Shown: positions 47,645 to 56,970, counted from the first letter of the stretch. The stretch is DNA of 64,000 nt from Aequoribacter fuscus (GCF_009910365.1 NZ_CP036423.1:1798001-1862000); one strand, 5' to 3'. The notes: a model not told the origin generated them from the sequence alone. A program made the numbers and translations.

Positions 47645-49543
47645 TTAGCCAGCCTTCCACTGAATCCCTAAACGCAGTGTCCTGCCTGCATTTGGAAAAC
47701 CAACGGACGTTTCAAAATTGTCATCCAGCACGTTATCGATTGCTAGATTCATACTGAGGTTAGCGGTAGTCGCCCACGTTAAACGCCAGTCAAGCTGGCG
47801 CTGATCGTCCAGCGCTTGGGTAAAGGATTGCCCTGTGTGTAACGAGGAGTTAAACACCTCACCCACCCAACGATAGTCTAAACGGGCTGTCAGGTCAGAA
47901 TTGAGCGCCCACAGCGCGCCAAGCGTCGCCTGCCAATCGGGGCGACCCTCCAGTTCCCGAGCGCTACCGGCGACCTCGATGTCTGTTTTTGTCAGCGCAA
48001 AATTGAGCGAGAACGTCTCGCCACCCTGAAATTGACCCCACACTTCGAAACCCTGAGTGTCGACGCGATCACGGTTCACATTGGTAAAGGCCTGTGGATC
48101 AAAATCGATCAGATTCGTGTAGCGATTTTCAAACCACGACACCCCAACCACACTTGAGCCCGACAGTTGCCACTCAGCGCCTAGGTCGAAGCCTTTGGCT
48201 TCTTCTGGCAGCAAATTTGGGTTGCCCACCAGTGCGTGCCCCAACGCAAAGAAGCTAGGTAGCTTAAAGCCCTGCCCCCAGTTGGCTCGCAGTGCTAGTG
48301 CTGGCGTCAGGTCATAACGCAACCCTAAGCGCGACGTGTGCTGGTTTTGGCCTTGATCAGTATCGTCATAACGTGTGCTCACGTTAAGATCCAAAGCCTC
48401 TGCAAGACGAGCTCGCCACTGGAGGAAAACGCCCGTCGTTTCGCGCGACAAGCGATAATCCGTGGGAATTAAAAATCCAAAATCCAAATAACCTTTGCTG
48501 TCACCACTCTCATCACGGTAATCGGCACCGAAGCTCAAGCTATGATCATTGCCAAACTCGGCCGTATTGACCCAAGAAACCGTCTGTTGCTTAAACACGG
48601 CATCCGTACCATTCGCGGGAACCGAGGTGTAAGGCACGATGCCCGGAGAATCTGTTTGCTCTTGATAGCGAAGCGTATTGAGTTTTATGTCAGTACGAAA
48701 CGTGTCACTCCAGTCTCGCACCCACCCCAAAGCTGCCAACTCGCTAGTATAATCGCTGCGTTCTAAGGCTGAACTCACGCTCAGCCTTGGCCCACCACTT
48801 TGCTCAGGGTAACTCGTTCGGTCACCCTCAAGCCATTGAATCTGGGCTGTCATTTGGTTTTCGTCGATCGACCACGCGGCCATCGCATTGATAAAATCAA
48901 CCTGACGTTCGCTACCTGCCACCCACTCGCCGCTGTCTCGTGTGCCGGCGTTCACAAAGACGCCCACCGGACCCAAATCTGCGCCAGTGGATAGCTTCAA
49001 GTTGTAGTAGCCATCTTGACCACCCTCAACGCTGACTTTGGGACGCAGAGCAGCGCCGGGCTTGGGTGTCACCAAGTGGATAACACCGGCCAGGGCATCC
49101 GAGCCGTGTATCACTGACTGCGGTCCTTTCACGACTTCGATACGGTCCACCTCGAGATCGTTCAGCAAGTTCATATCATAACTCCCACCTCGAACATTGG
49201 TGGGGTCATTCAAGGCAACACCGTTCAACAAAATTTTTGTGAAGTTCCCCTCGCCACCACGAATGGACAAAGCAACCAGACCCCCAGCGCCACCCTGCTC
49301 TTCAATTAACACGCCGGGCAAGGTTCGCAACGCATCGGACAGCTGCGCCTTGTTGAGTTCACTTAGGGCATCAGAATCCAACACAGTGACCGATGCGGCT
49401 GTGGCCGAAATACTAGAGGGGGCGTAATTTTCAGTCACAACTATCGTTTCCAAAGGTTGACCCTGTAAAGTTTGATCGGCCATTGCCGACTGGGCCGCTA
49501 AAGTACTAACTAGGCTAATCACAATGCCCGGATACCGCTTCAT
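47645..49543 (-). CDS. TonB-dependent outer-membrane receptor (BtuB/CirA-like)
   Basis: 632 residues. Signal peptide (ISLVSTLAAQSAMA), TonB-box-like ETIVVTE near the N terminus, plug domain (LSDALRTLPGVLIEEQGG, LSIRGGEGNFTKILLNG, RIEVVKGPQSVIHGSDALAG) and a beta-barrel ending GRTLRLGIQWKAG. Such receptors import vitamin B12, iron chelates or, in marine bacteria, oligosaccharides. The genomic setting favours a carbohydrate or glycoside. The ATG follows the upstream oxidoreductase stop directly, with AGGAG six bases before it. Confidence 0.92.
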   Translation of the reverse strand: MKRYPGIVISLVSTLAAQSAMADQTLQGQPLETIVVTENYAPSSISATAASVTVLDSDALSELNKAQLSDALRTLPGVLIEEQGGAGGLVALSIRGGEGNFTKILLNGVALNDPTNVRGGSYDMNLLNDLEVDRIEVVKGPQSVIHGSDALAGVIHLVTPKPGAALRPKVSVEGGQDGYYNLKLSTGADLGPVGVFVNAGTRDSGEWVAGSERQVDFINAMAAWSIDENQMTAQIQWLEGDRTSYPEQSGGPRLSVSSALERSDYTSELAALGWVRDWSDTFRTDIKLNTLRYQEQTDSPGIVPYTSVPANGTDAVFKQQTVSWVNTAEFGNDHSLSFGADYRDESGDSKGYLDFGFLIPTDYRLSRETTGVFLQWRARLAEALDLNVSTRYDDTDQGQNQHTSRLGLRYDLTPALALRANWGQGFKLPSFFALGHALVGNPNLLPEEAKGFDLGAEWQLSGSSVVGVSWFENRYTNLIDFDPQAFTNVNRDRVDTQGFEVWGQFQGGETFSLNFALTKTDIEVAGSARELEGRPDWQATLGALWALNSDLTARLDYRWVGEVFNSSLHTGQSFTQALDDQRQLDWRLTWATTANLSMNLAIDNVLDDNFETSVGFPNAGRTLRLGIQWKAG

Positions 49544-50635
49544 TTAATCTCCTAATTTTGATGCTGGTTGTTCTGCGACTTGCTGAGCTCGCAAACTGAG
49601 TTCTGCTGCTTTGAAAGTATGATTTTGGGTCATCGCCAACTCGGTTCCGTTAACGCAATCGAGAATCAACTGACCAAAAAATGGAAAACCAGTCTGCCCT
49701 AAACACTCCTCTCGGTGTTCACCCGCGGCATCAACCAACAGAAGAGTAGAACTCGGGGCAGCGCCGGTAATATCAATATACTTACGCAGCTCGATACTGC
49801 CCTCTGTGCCCAGAATGAAGGTTCTGCCATCACCCCAAGTTCTGAGACCGTCGGGCGTATACCAGTCAACTCGGCTGTAGAACGAGGCGCCATTGTCGGC
49901 GGTCATTGAAAACTCGCCGAAATCCTCAAGCTCGGGATAGCCTGGATTGTTGAAGTTCTCGACCCGAGCAAAATTCACCTGCGCATCTGTTGCATTTGCG
50001 TAAGTTAGAAACTGTTCTACCTGATGTGAGCCAATGTCAGTCAGAATACCGCCATATCGGCTCTTCTCAAAAAACCACTCGGGGCGACTGCTCGGATTCA
50101 AACGATGGGGTGCAATATTCAATACCTGCAGCACCCTGCCGATGGCGCCCGAAGCGACAAGCTCACCGGCACGCCATGCGGCATCGTTGTGGATGCGCTC
50201 GGCGTAGTAAACCCAATACTTTAAGCCCGTATCAGCGACACATTGCTTAGCGCGCACAAGCTGTTCAAGTGTTGTGAACGGAGCTTTGTCGGTAAAGTAA
50301 TGCTTGCCCGCTCTGAGCACTTCGATTCCAATCTCCGCCCGTTCGCTGGGTATCGCGGCAGCGCAAACTAAGTGGATGTCTTGTGCCTGTAAAATAACCT
50401 CGAAGCTGTCTACCGCTTTGACTTCTGGGTAGCGCTCACAGAATGCAGCGAGTCGGTCGGGATCCGGATCGTAAACATAGCGCAAGGTTGCACCGGCATC
50501 ACGTAAACCATTCACTTGACCATAAATATGTCCGTGATCAAGAAACGCTGCGGCAATGCCAAATTCGCCCGCTGCAACCACCTGTTTTGCAGCACCCGTC
50601 GGCGCATAGTTCGCGCCATCTTTAATGTTCGTCAT
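49544..50635 (-). CDS. Gfo/Idh/MocA family oxidoreductase (first)
   Basis: 363 residues. NAD(P)-binding Rossmann fold in which the usual GxGxxG is replaced by AAFLDHGHIYGQ near 28-39, followed by YDPDPDRLAAF. A lysine in the EKP-equivalent motif is present (FTDKAPFTT), and the C-terminal domain has GGILTDIGSHQVEQFL with a catalytic-type histidine. Members oxidise or reduce sugars and cyclitols. The unusual nucleotide loop makes the cofactor uncertain. It is seven bases after the Nramp-like gene in the same operon. Confidence 0.85.
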   Translation of the reverse strand: MTNIKDGANYAPTGAAKQVVAAGEFGIAAAFLDHGHIYGQVNGLRDAGATLRYVYDPDPDRLAAFCERYPEVKAVDSFEVILQAQDIHLVCAAAIPSERAEIGIEVLRAGKHYFTDKAPFTTLEQLVRAKQCVADTGLKYWVYYAERIHNDAAWRAGELVASGAIGRVLQVLNIAPHRLNPSSRPEWFFEKSRYGGILTDIGSHQVEQFLTYANATDAQVNFARVENFNNPGYPELEDFGEFSMTADNGASFYSRVDWYTPDGLRTWGDGRTFILGTEGSIELRKYIDITGAAPSSTLLLVDAAGEHREECLGQTGFPFFGQLILDCVNGTELAMTQNHTFKAAELSLRAQQVAEQPASKLGD

Positions 50636-50642
50636 AACAAGC

Positions 50643-52004
50643 TTACATCCAACCTAAGGCCACCAGAGTGCTAAAGACAACGCTGGATAGCACCGTAAAA
50701 ATACAGACTAACATCGCGGCGTTGAAGATTGCGGCACGGCCACCCTTGGGGCGGTCGGCCCCCATGTAATCTCGGCGATTGTTCAACAGCAACCACCCCA
50801 AATACGCGATAGGCAGCAAGAATCCGCTGATAGCAGAGGTGGGCAAAATCACATAGGCACCCATCGTCGACCATAAAAACACGCCCAACACAGCAGGTGT
50901 AGGCAGTAACAACCACCACCGGTAGGCACGAGAATGTGGCTCTAAATTGAACAACTCGCCAGCGACGGCGCCGCAGCACAACATATGCATGACCAATGAG
51001 CCCACGGCCATACCTAAAATACCGATCGCAAAGATCAAACGCCCAGTCACGGGGTTTATCCCGGCCTCGGTAAACATCGATGCGGCCTGAGCAGGACTGA
51101 GCTTACCCTGAATATCGAGGCCACTGCCATGCAGTGCACCAGCGGCAGCAATGGCAATAAGCGTGGTAACCAAGATGTAGGGGATAACCAACCCCATGAC
51201 AATATCGTAACGCGCCAACTCTCGGTGCTCACGCCCCCAACCTCTCTCGAGTAGGGTATAGCCGTAAATAAAGGTCATGTTAATACCAACAGCCGTACCC
51301 AAGGCGGCCATAACGGTTGTCACGCCTGCCAGATCCGTGGGAATGCGTCCCGGTATGAACCCTCTTAACACGGCAGCCCAATCCACCTTGCCTTGTAAGG
51401 AGGCGTACACGACGACCCACAAGAACGCCAAAATAATGCCCGTACTAAGCCATTTGATCGCTGTTTCGAATACTTTTACGGGGCGACCGCCACGGCCATA
51501 GTTCCAAGCCGTGTACGCGCACACACACCAAACAAGAATGGCAAAAGCAAACAACCAAAGTTCGCGACCAAGTCCGCTAGCATTGGATAGCTCTACACCG
51601 CTGGCAACAGCCACAACCTCTTCGATCATACCCGCACTCAGAGGGTAATGCGAAAACCCCCAAATCACCGAGGAGGCAATAGCGGCGAACGCCCACAAAA
51701 AGGCCAGAGTGCCGCTAATGTGCTGTTTCATCGCGCGATAAGGCTTAACACCCGTACTCAGTGTTTGGTGTGACAAAGCAAATAACATGATACAGCCAAT
51801 AATCATGGCAATAGGCTGTACCCACAATAAGTCGTAGCCGTATTGCGCCCCAAGCGTCAGTGACGTAATCGCACTACCACCACCCAAGGTCATTGCCCCC
51901 TGCAACCAACCAGGACCGCTAAAGCGTAAATAGGTTGGCAGTCTGGCCAACGTGGACTTATCGGCTAAAGCCGCGAGCTGTTGCGCTTCGATTTGAGCAC
52001 TCAT
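50643..52004 (-). CDS. Nramp-fold transporter lacking the metal-binding motifs
   Basis: 453 residues, about 11 membrane helices with the LeuT/Nramp arrangement. Helix 1 aligns by eye with Nramp (SGPGWLQGAMTLGGGSAITS, then GAQYGYDLLW), but the metal-binding DPGN is GGGS (41-44). In helix 6 the conserved MPH is replaced by GIN (240-242, LGTAVGINMTFIYGY). It is therefore unlikely to carry Mn2+ or Fe2+ in the usual way. Its place between two Gfo/Idh/MocA genes suggests another substrate, perhaps an organic solute or Mg2+. Automatic annotation would call it a divalent metal transporter. Confidence 0.85.
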   Translation of the reverse strand: MSAQIEAQQLAALADKSTLARLPTYLRFSGPGWLQGAMTLGGGSAITSLTLGAQYGYDLLWVQPIAMIIGCIMLFALSHQTLSTGVKPYRAMKQHISGTLAFLWAFAAIASSVIWGFSHYPLSAGMIEEVVAVASGVELSNASGLGRELWLFAFAILVWCVCAYTAWNYGRGGRPVKVFETAIKWLSTGIILAFLWVVVYASLQGKVDWAAVLRGFIPGRIPTDLAGVTTVMAALGTAVGINMTFIYGYTLLERGWGREHRELARYDIVMGLVIPYILVTTLIAIAAAGALHGSGLDIQGKLSPAQAASMFTEAGINPVTGRLIFAIGILGMAVGSLVMHMLCCGAVAGELFNLEPHSRAYRWWLLLPTPAVLGVFLWSTMGAYVILPTSAISGFLLPIAYLGWLLLNNRRDYMGADRPKGGRAAIFNAAMLVCIFTVLSSVVFSTLVALGWM

Positions 52005-52028
52005 TATCGGTCTCCAGGTAGCTGTTTA

Positions 52029-53186
52029 TTATCGGTACGAGCTGTCCATATTGATTTCGGCTTCGACATCTGCTTTGACTCGCAGCGAGGACCGGTCGAT
52101 TTTTGTCTGCAAATGCGTCTGATACTCACCAGCATCGATGGGGAATTCAATCGTTTGCTCTTTCCAAGTGGACAACAACATTGCGTTAGCAATAGACAGA
52201 GAGCGTAAGCCCTCGGCCAAAGGTGCAATCAGAGGCTCGTTGTCACGAATTGCATTCACAAAATTTTGCATCAAGACCGCGTGCTGATTGACCTTGCGAT
52301 CGATAGCCAACAGGTCAGTCACGGTTTCGGGCATTCCAAACATTTGCTTTGTGGTGCGATTGAACATCGCGGTCGAAGGCATATTTTGAGCCAGACTCAG
52401 TTGCGACCCGTCGAACACCAGACTCCCGGCGTCGCCAATGACCTCGAAGCGATTCACACCAGGCGCCTCACCAGTAGAGCCCACAAATACGCCGGTTGCA
52501 CCATTTTCATATTCCAAATAAGCCGTCACATCATCTTCAACTTCGACGTCGTGAAAACGACCGAACTGGCAGTGCGCTCGCACCGCTTTTGGCATACCGC
52601 ACAGCCACTGCAATATATCGAGGTTATGTATGCACTGGTTGACTAATACACCGCCGCCCTCGCCTCGCCAGGTAGCGCGCCAATCGCTGACTTGAAAGTA
52701 AATTTCGGGGCGAAACCAGTTGGTCATGCACCAATTTATACGAATCAAATCACCCAGAATGGATGACTCGATAATCTCTTTCATGCGCAAGAACAAGGGA
52801 TCAGCTCGCTGATTGAGCATTAATGCCGCGACGCTGCTGGGTGTGCATCGGGACAGCAAACTCTCACCCTCTTGTATCGACAAGCCCATCGGCTTTTCCA
52901 TCATGAGGTGAAGATTGGCGTCAAGCACAGCGCGCCCGATGTCTAGATGCGAGTGTGTTGGCGTGGCAACAACAATGGCGTCGCAGACGCCCGAATCCAC
53001 AAGCGCGCGGTAATCTTGATAATGCGCTACGCTCGTAGCAAGACCCTCGGGGCGTTGACTGCGGCTACACGTCGCCGTTAGTACAGCACCCGCAACATGG
53101 CCCTCAACAAGATTCCGGATGTGCTGCTGAGCAATATTGCCCAGACCAACAACCCCTACGCGAACAGACGCCTGTATCGAACCCAA
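52029..53186 (-). CDS. Gfo/Idh/MocA family oxidoreductase (second)
   Basis: 385 residues. Canonical Rossmann motif VGVVGLGNIAQQH (9-21), ATPTHSHLD, the EKP motif (MMEKPMG) and the C-terminal GGGVLVNQCIHNLDILQW with a likely catalytic histidine. The family performs NAD(P)-linked dehydrogenation of sugars, including C3 oxidation to 3-keto sugars. It starts with TTG, supported by AGGAG seven bases upstream. It is the first gene of the five-gene minus-strand operon. Confidence 0.92.
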   Translation of the reverse strand: MGSIQASVRVGVVGLGNIAQQHIRNLVEGHVAGAVLTATCSRSQRPEGLATSVAHYQDYRALVDSGVCDAIVVATPTHSHLDIGRAVLDANLHLMMEKPMGLSIQEGESLLSRCTPSSVAALMLNQRADPLFLRMKEIIESSILGDLIRINWCMTNWFRPEIYFQVSDWRATWRGEGGGVLVNQCIHNLDILQWLCGMPKAVRAHCQFGRFHDVEVEDDVTAYLEYENGATGVFVGSTGEAPGVNRFEVIGDAGSLVFDGSQLSLAQNMPSTAMFNRTTKQMFGMPETVTDLLAIDRKVNQHAVLMQNFVNAIRDNEPLIAPLAEGLRSLSIANAMLLSTWKEQTIEFPIDAGEYQTHLQTKIDRSSLRVKADVEAEINMDSSYR

Positions 53187-53219
53187 TGTAGTCTCCTAAA
53201 AACATCGCTATCGGAAAAA

Positions 53220-53343
53220 CCGGTAAAGTGGTCATGCCGATTATGCTCTCAAGCACACGCGCTTGTGTCAATGAATCGATCAGTACGATCGTATGACACC
53301 GTGTAACCATAGCGTAAAACTTTTGGCCTTACCACTTTACCGG
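53220..53343. promoter_or_regulatory. 13-bp inverted repeat flanking a divergent promoter region
   Basis: CCGGTAAAGTGGT (53220-53232) recurs as its exact reverse complement ACCACTTTACCGG (53331-53343). One copy lies 34 bases from the Gfo/Idh/MocA start, the other 56 bases from the ThuA start, so each is near its own promoter in the same orientation relative to transcription. The pattern continues loosely beyond each copy (ATGCC versus AGGCC). The 212-base gap also holds the palindrome TACGATCGTA. Two operator sites for one regulator is the likely reading. No regulator gene is adjacent. Confidence 0.55.
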
Positions 53344-53398
53344 ATTACAGGCTTGGGTTAGTCTTCATAAAAACCTATAACACGAGGGGAACATCCAC

Positions 53399-54304
53399 AT
53401 GGCGATATTAAAACGCATTCTTGTCGGCTTACTTGTCATTGCCGCACTCATCGCACTTGGCTTATTCGGTTACGCAAAATATACCGGTATTTGGAATATC
53501 TTTTTCCCCTCGACCCATCATGACACCAAAGCGCCGACGATCACCCAGGATATCCCGCGACCTGCGCTCCTGGTATTTAGCAAGACTAACCAGTTCCGAC
53601 ATAGAGAAAGCATCGAAGGCGGCTTGATCCATTTTGAAGCATTGGCCAAACGGCGAGGCTGGGGTTTTTACGCCACCGAAAATGGCGCCGTATTTAATAC
53701 CGACCAGCTTGCCATGTTTGACACCGTGCTATTCCTTAACGCGACCGGTGACATGCTGAGCGATACGCAAGAACAAGCGTTTCAGAGTTGGATGGAATCA
53801 GGCGGTGGCTGGCTCGGCGTGCATGCGGCGGGTGACGGCTCCCACAAAACCTGGGATTGGTACATGGAAAACTTTATTGGCGCGCCGTACGTCGCTCATA
53901 TTCTAGGCCCTCAGTTCCAAACGGCAACAGTGGTTACAGAAGACCACAGCCACCCGGTTAATCGCGGAATGCCAAGCACATGGGAGCACGAAGAGGAATG
54001 GTACTCATGGGCCTCTAGCCCGCGCGAAACGGGCTTTAACATCCTTGCGACCGTTGACGAAAGCACGTACTCCCCCATCCAAAATTGGCGAGGAGAGTCC
54101 AACGACCTGTCCATGGGGGATCACCCTGTTGTCTGGTCTAATTGTGTGGGCACAGGCCGCAGCGTTTACGCAACCATGGGGCATCGCGCCAGCGCTTTTG
54201 AGCAGCCACAGTATAAGCTTATCCTTGAGAACGCTCTGGAATGGACCTTAGGGGTTATACCCGATACACGATGTGCAAGTGTCACAGCGCCTGCAGCGCA
54301 ATAG
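53399..54304 (+). CDS. Membrane-anchored ThuA-domain protein
   Basis: 301 residues. An N-terminal helix (about 7-25) anchors a ThuA domain, a class-I-glutamine-amidotransferase-like fold lacking the glutaminase cysteine: ALLVFSKTNQFRHRESIEGG, FDTVLFLNATGDMLSD, GGGWLGVHAAGDG, and HPVVWSNCVGTGRSVYATMGH. ThuA proteins accompany disaccharide and 3-keto-sugar use. The domain is probably periplasmic here. GAGGGGA lies upstream. It heads a two-gene operon with the DUF1080 gene. Confidence 0.85.
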   Translation: MAILKRILVGLLVIAALIALGLFGYAKYTGIWNIFFPSTHHDTKAPTITQDIPRPALLVFSKTNQFRHRESIEGGLIHFEALAKRRGWGFYATENGAVFNTDQLAMFDTVLFLNATGDMLSDTQEQAFQSWMESGGGWLGVHAAGDGSHKTWDWYMENFIGAPYVAHILGPQFQTATVVTEDHSHPVNRGMPSTWEHEEEWYSWASSPRETGFNILATVDESTYSPIQNWRGESNDLSMGDHPVVWSNCVGTGRSVYATMGHRASAFEQPQYKLILENALEWTLGVIPDTRCASVTAPAAQ

Positions 54305-54329
54305 GTTCTCACGACCAGAGGTCCGCAGT

Positions 54330-55058
54330 ATGAAGCGCGCGCTCATGATAACTTCCGCTGCACTGTTAACAGCGTTAGCGGTAGCGGCAATCCAATACAA
54401 TCCCGCAGACACCGAGCTATGGTCGCCCGTGCCGCCGGCCGTGTCTGCCCCCCCTGGCGAAGCGCCATCAGACGCCATCGTTCTGTTTAATGGCCAAGAT
54501 TTGTCCGCTTGGACCGCGCGGGACGGCACGCCCGCGCCATGGCGAGTTGTAGATGGTGCTCTGGTGGTTGAACCCGGTACTGGCGACCTCCTCTCTCGCG
54601 ACGCATTTTGCAGTGTGCAACTGCATTTAGAGTGGATGGTGCCTGAACCTGATGTCAGTTTGAGTGGCCAGCAGCGCAGTAACAGCGGTGTATTTCTACA
54701 AGATCGTTACGAAATTCAAGTGCTCGATTCGTACCAAAATCCGACCTATGTGAACGGCCAAGCGGCGGCGGTGTACAAACAGGCACCACCCTTAGTAAAC
54801 GCGATGCGCCCGCCCACGCAGTGGCAGACTTACGATATCATTTTCACCGCACCAACGTTTGAGGGCGAGCAGGTCGTTACACCGGCTTATGTCACTGTAC
54901 TGCACAACGGCGTGCTGGTGCAAAACCATACCCAACTTCAGGGCCCAACCGTATTCATAGGTCAACCGAGTTACAAGGCCCATGGATGCGCTCCGATCCG
55001 CTTGCAAGATCACCGCAACACGGTTTATTTTCGAAACATCTGGGTTCGCACGCTGTAA
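54330..55058 (+). CDS. DUF1080 / 3-keto-disaccharide hydrolase family protein
   Basis: 242 residues. The signal segment MKRALMITSAALLTALAVAA is followed by a jelly-roll domain with the family pattern IVLFNGQDLSAWT, VDGALVVEPGTGDLLSR, HLEWMVPEP, NSGVFLQDRYEIQVLDSY, and a closing PIRLQDHRNTVYFRNIWVR. The family (PF06439) has been named 3-keto-disaccharide hydrolase. With ThuA and two Gfo/Idh/MocA enzymes next door, the role fits cleavage of an oxidised glycoside in the periplasm. The start at 54330 has AGAGG eight bases upstream. Confidence 0.88.
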   Translation: MKRALMITSAALLTALAVAAIQYNPADTELWSPVPPAVSAPPGEAPSDAIVLFNGQDLSAWTARDGTPAPWRVVDGALVVEPGTGDLLSRDAFCSVQLHLEWMVPEPDVSLSGQQRSNSGVFLQDRYEIQVLDSYQNPTYVNGQAAAVYKQAPPLVNAMRPPTQWQTYDIIFTAPTFEGEQVVTPAYVTVLHNGVLVQNHTQLQGPTVFIGQPSYKAHGCAPIRLQDHRNTVYFRNIWVRTL

Positions 55059-55235
55059 ATTGCCGCAGTAAACTCATCCCCGTTTCCCCTCAGGGGTATT
55101 TGGGTTCTGCGAACCGCCGATACGAATGCCTCAGATAACCCGTCAGGTCCACTTCCACCTACTTTGAAATTGTGACTTGTATCGCAAAGGCGCCCCATCG
55201 ACAATGGCGATACACTAGGGAGTATCGAAGAACGC

Positions 55236-56042
55236 ATGATTTTTAATTGTCCCAACTGTGCTCTGTCACTGCACAAATCGGCATCTACATGGATATGTGA
55301 AAACCGACACACATTCGATATCGCGAAGGAAGGCTACATAAACCTACTCGTCCCCGCCAAAGGACAAAGCAAGATCGCGGGTGACAGCGCCGACATGATT
55401 CAAGCGCGCCGAGCCATTCATGAAGCGGGCATATACAAGCCATTGGCGGCAACCTTATACGATGTAATTCGTGAACGCCTCCAGACCCCAACGAATGTAC
55501 TCGACATCGGCTGTGGCGAGGGCTATTACTCCCGTTATTTCCACGAGCGCATGCCGTCACATCAATACTTCGGTCTCGATATATCCAAAGCTGCCATCAA
55601 AACTGCAGCCAAGCAAAACACGACCATTCAATACACGGTTGCCAGCGCTTTCAGAATACCGGTTGAATCGGCGTCAGTTGGGCTAGCCACCCGAATCTTT
55701 GCACCCTCTGACGACGGAGAACTCCATCGCATACTGTCACGTGACGGCCACTACCTAGAGGTCGGCCCGGCTCCGAACCACTTATGGGAGCTTCGCAAAG
55801 CACTTTATGACGAACCCACACCGCACGCGCCACATCGAGTCGCATTGAACAGATTTGACCTTGTACAGCAAGGCCAATATCACTACCCTTTTGATTTGAA
55901 CAATGATCAACTCCAACATCTTATTGCTGCAACTCCCTTTGCCCACAAGGGCCATCGGGAGAAACGCGTGTTACTGCTGCAACGAAACCAGATAGTGGTC
56001 ACTATGGCGTTTGAGTGGCGATTATTTAAAAAACGACCCTAA
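55236..56042 (+). CDS. rlmA: 23S rRNA (guanine-N1)-methyltransferase RlmA
   Basis: 268 residues. The N-terminal zinc site is Cys5, Cys8, Cys21, His25 (CPNC, CENRH), typical of RlmA(I), which methylates G745 of 23S rRNA. The Rossmann methyltransferase domain has VLDIGCGEGYYSRYF for S-adenosylmethionine. The segment DIAKEGYINLLVP and the catalytic-domain start GDSADMIQARR are also family features. It is a stand-alone housekeeping gene; a crotonase gene starts 26 bases later. Confidence 0.92.
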   Translation: MIFNCPNCALSLHKSASTWICENRHTFDIAKEGYINLLVPAKGQSKIAGDSADMIQARRAIHEAGIYKPLAATLYDVIRERLQTPTNVLDIGCGEGYYSRYFHERMPSHQYFGLDISKAAIKTAAKQNTTIQYTVASAFRIPVESASVGLATRIFAPSDDGELHRILSRDGHYLEVGPAPNHLWELRKALYDEPTPHAPHRVALNRFDLVQQGQYHYPFDLNNDQLQHLIAATPFAHKGHREKRVLLLQRNQIVVTMAFEWRLFKKRP

Positions 56043-56068
56043 CCCAACATTACAACAGGACTTCACCC

Positions 56069-56953
56069 ATGCAGTACCAGTCAATTGCTTACGACATTAA
56101 AGATCACATTCTGACCATAACACTCAACCGCCCCGATCAGATGAACGCCTTTACTGTTGAAATGGCCAATGAACTCGTCGATGCCTTCACACGTGCTAGC
56201 GCCGATGACGAAGTTCGAGCAGTCGTCGTAACGGGCGCAGGTAAGGCGTTTTGCGCAGGTATGGACTTATCAACGGGTGGCAATGTGTTTGGACTGGACG
56301 AAAGTCTCGAACCCTCTCTAGAAGACATGCACACACGCCTAGACGACCCCGCTATTTTTGAAGGCGTGCGAGATACAGGCGGCCGTGTCAGCTTAGCGAT
56401 TTACGATTGTGACAAACCTGTGATTGCCGCCATTAACGGTGCCGCAGTCGGTATTGGTGCCACCATGACCTGTGCAATGGACATACGCCTTGCGTCGGAG
56501 AAAGCGCGCATCGGCTTTGTCTTCAACAAAATTGGCGTGGTACCCGAGGCCTGCTCGAGCTGGTTCTTGCCCCGTATTGTCGGCATTTCACAGGCCTTAG
56601 AGTGGTGCTACAGCGGCGACATCTTAACCGCTGAGCAAGCGCTAGCCGGACGACTTGTCAAAGCCGTCGTACCGGCTGAATCCCTGCTCGACGAGGCCTA
56701 CAAGATCGCAGCACGCATTGCCTCGCACTCTTCTGTTGCCATAGCCTTCACTCGACAAATGATGTACCGCAATGCGGCGGCTCAGCATCCGATCGAGGCG
56801 CATCGACTCGATTCGCTCGGCATGTTTTACTCGAGCCGAGATGACGGGAAGGAAGGTGTTGCTTCTTTCTTAGAGAAACGCGCACCTGAGTTTAAGGGCA
56901 AGGTATCGAGCGATATGCCAGAGTTTTACAGGGAGTGGAAAAAGCAACCTTAA
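56069..56953 (+). CDS. Crotonase family enoyl-CoA hydratase/isomerase
   Basis: 294 residues with crotonase signatures LNRPDQMNAF, FCAGMDLSTGG and INGAAVGIGATM. Glu160 (GVVPEACSSWFLPR) is at the position used by delta3-delta2-enoyl-CoA isomerases, while the first hydratase glutamate position is phenylalanine (IGFVFNK). An isomerase is therefore more likely than a classic hydratase. CAGGAC precedes the ATG and a strong terminator follows. Confidence 0.88.
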   Translation: MQYQSIAYDIKDHILTITLNRPDQMNAFTVEMANELVDAFTRASADDEVRAVVVTGAGKAFCAGMDLSTGGNVFGLDESLEPSLEDMHTRLDDPAIFEGVRDTGGRVSLAIYDCDKPVIAAINGAAVGIGATMTCAMDIRLASEKARIGFVFNKIGVVPEACSSWFLPRIVGISQALEWCYSGDILTAEQALAGRLVKAVVPAESLLDEAYKIAARIASHSSVAIAFTRQMMYRNAAAQHPIEAHRLDSLGMFYSSRDDGKEGVASFLEKRAPEFKGKVSSDMPEFYREWKKQP

Positions 56954-56970
56954 GCGCTGCTTTGCACCAC

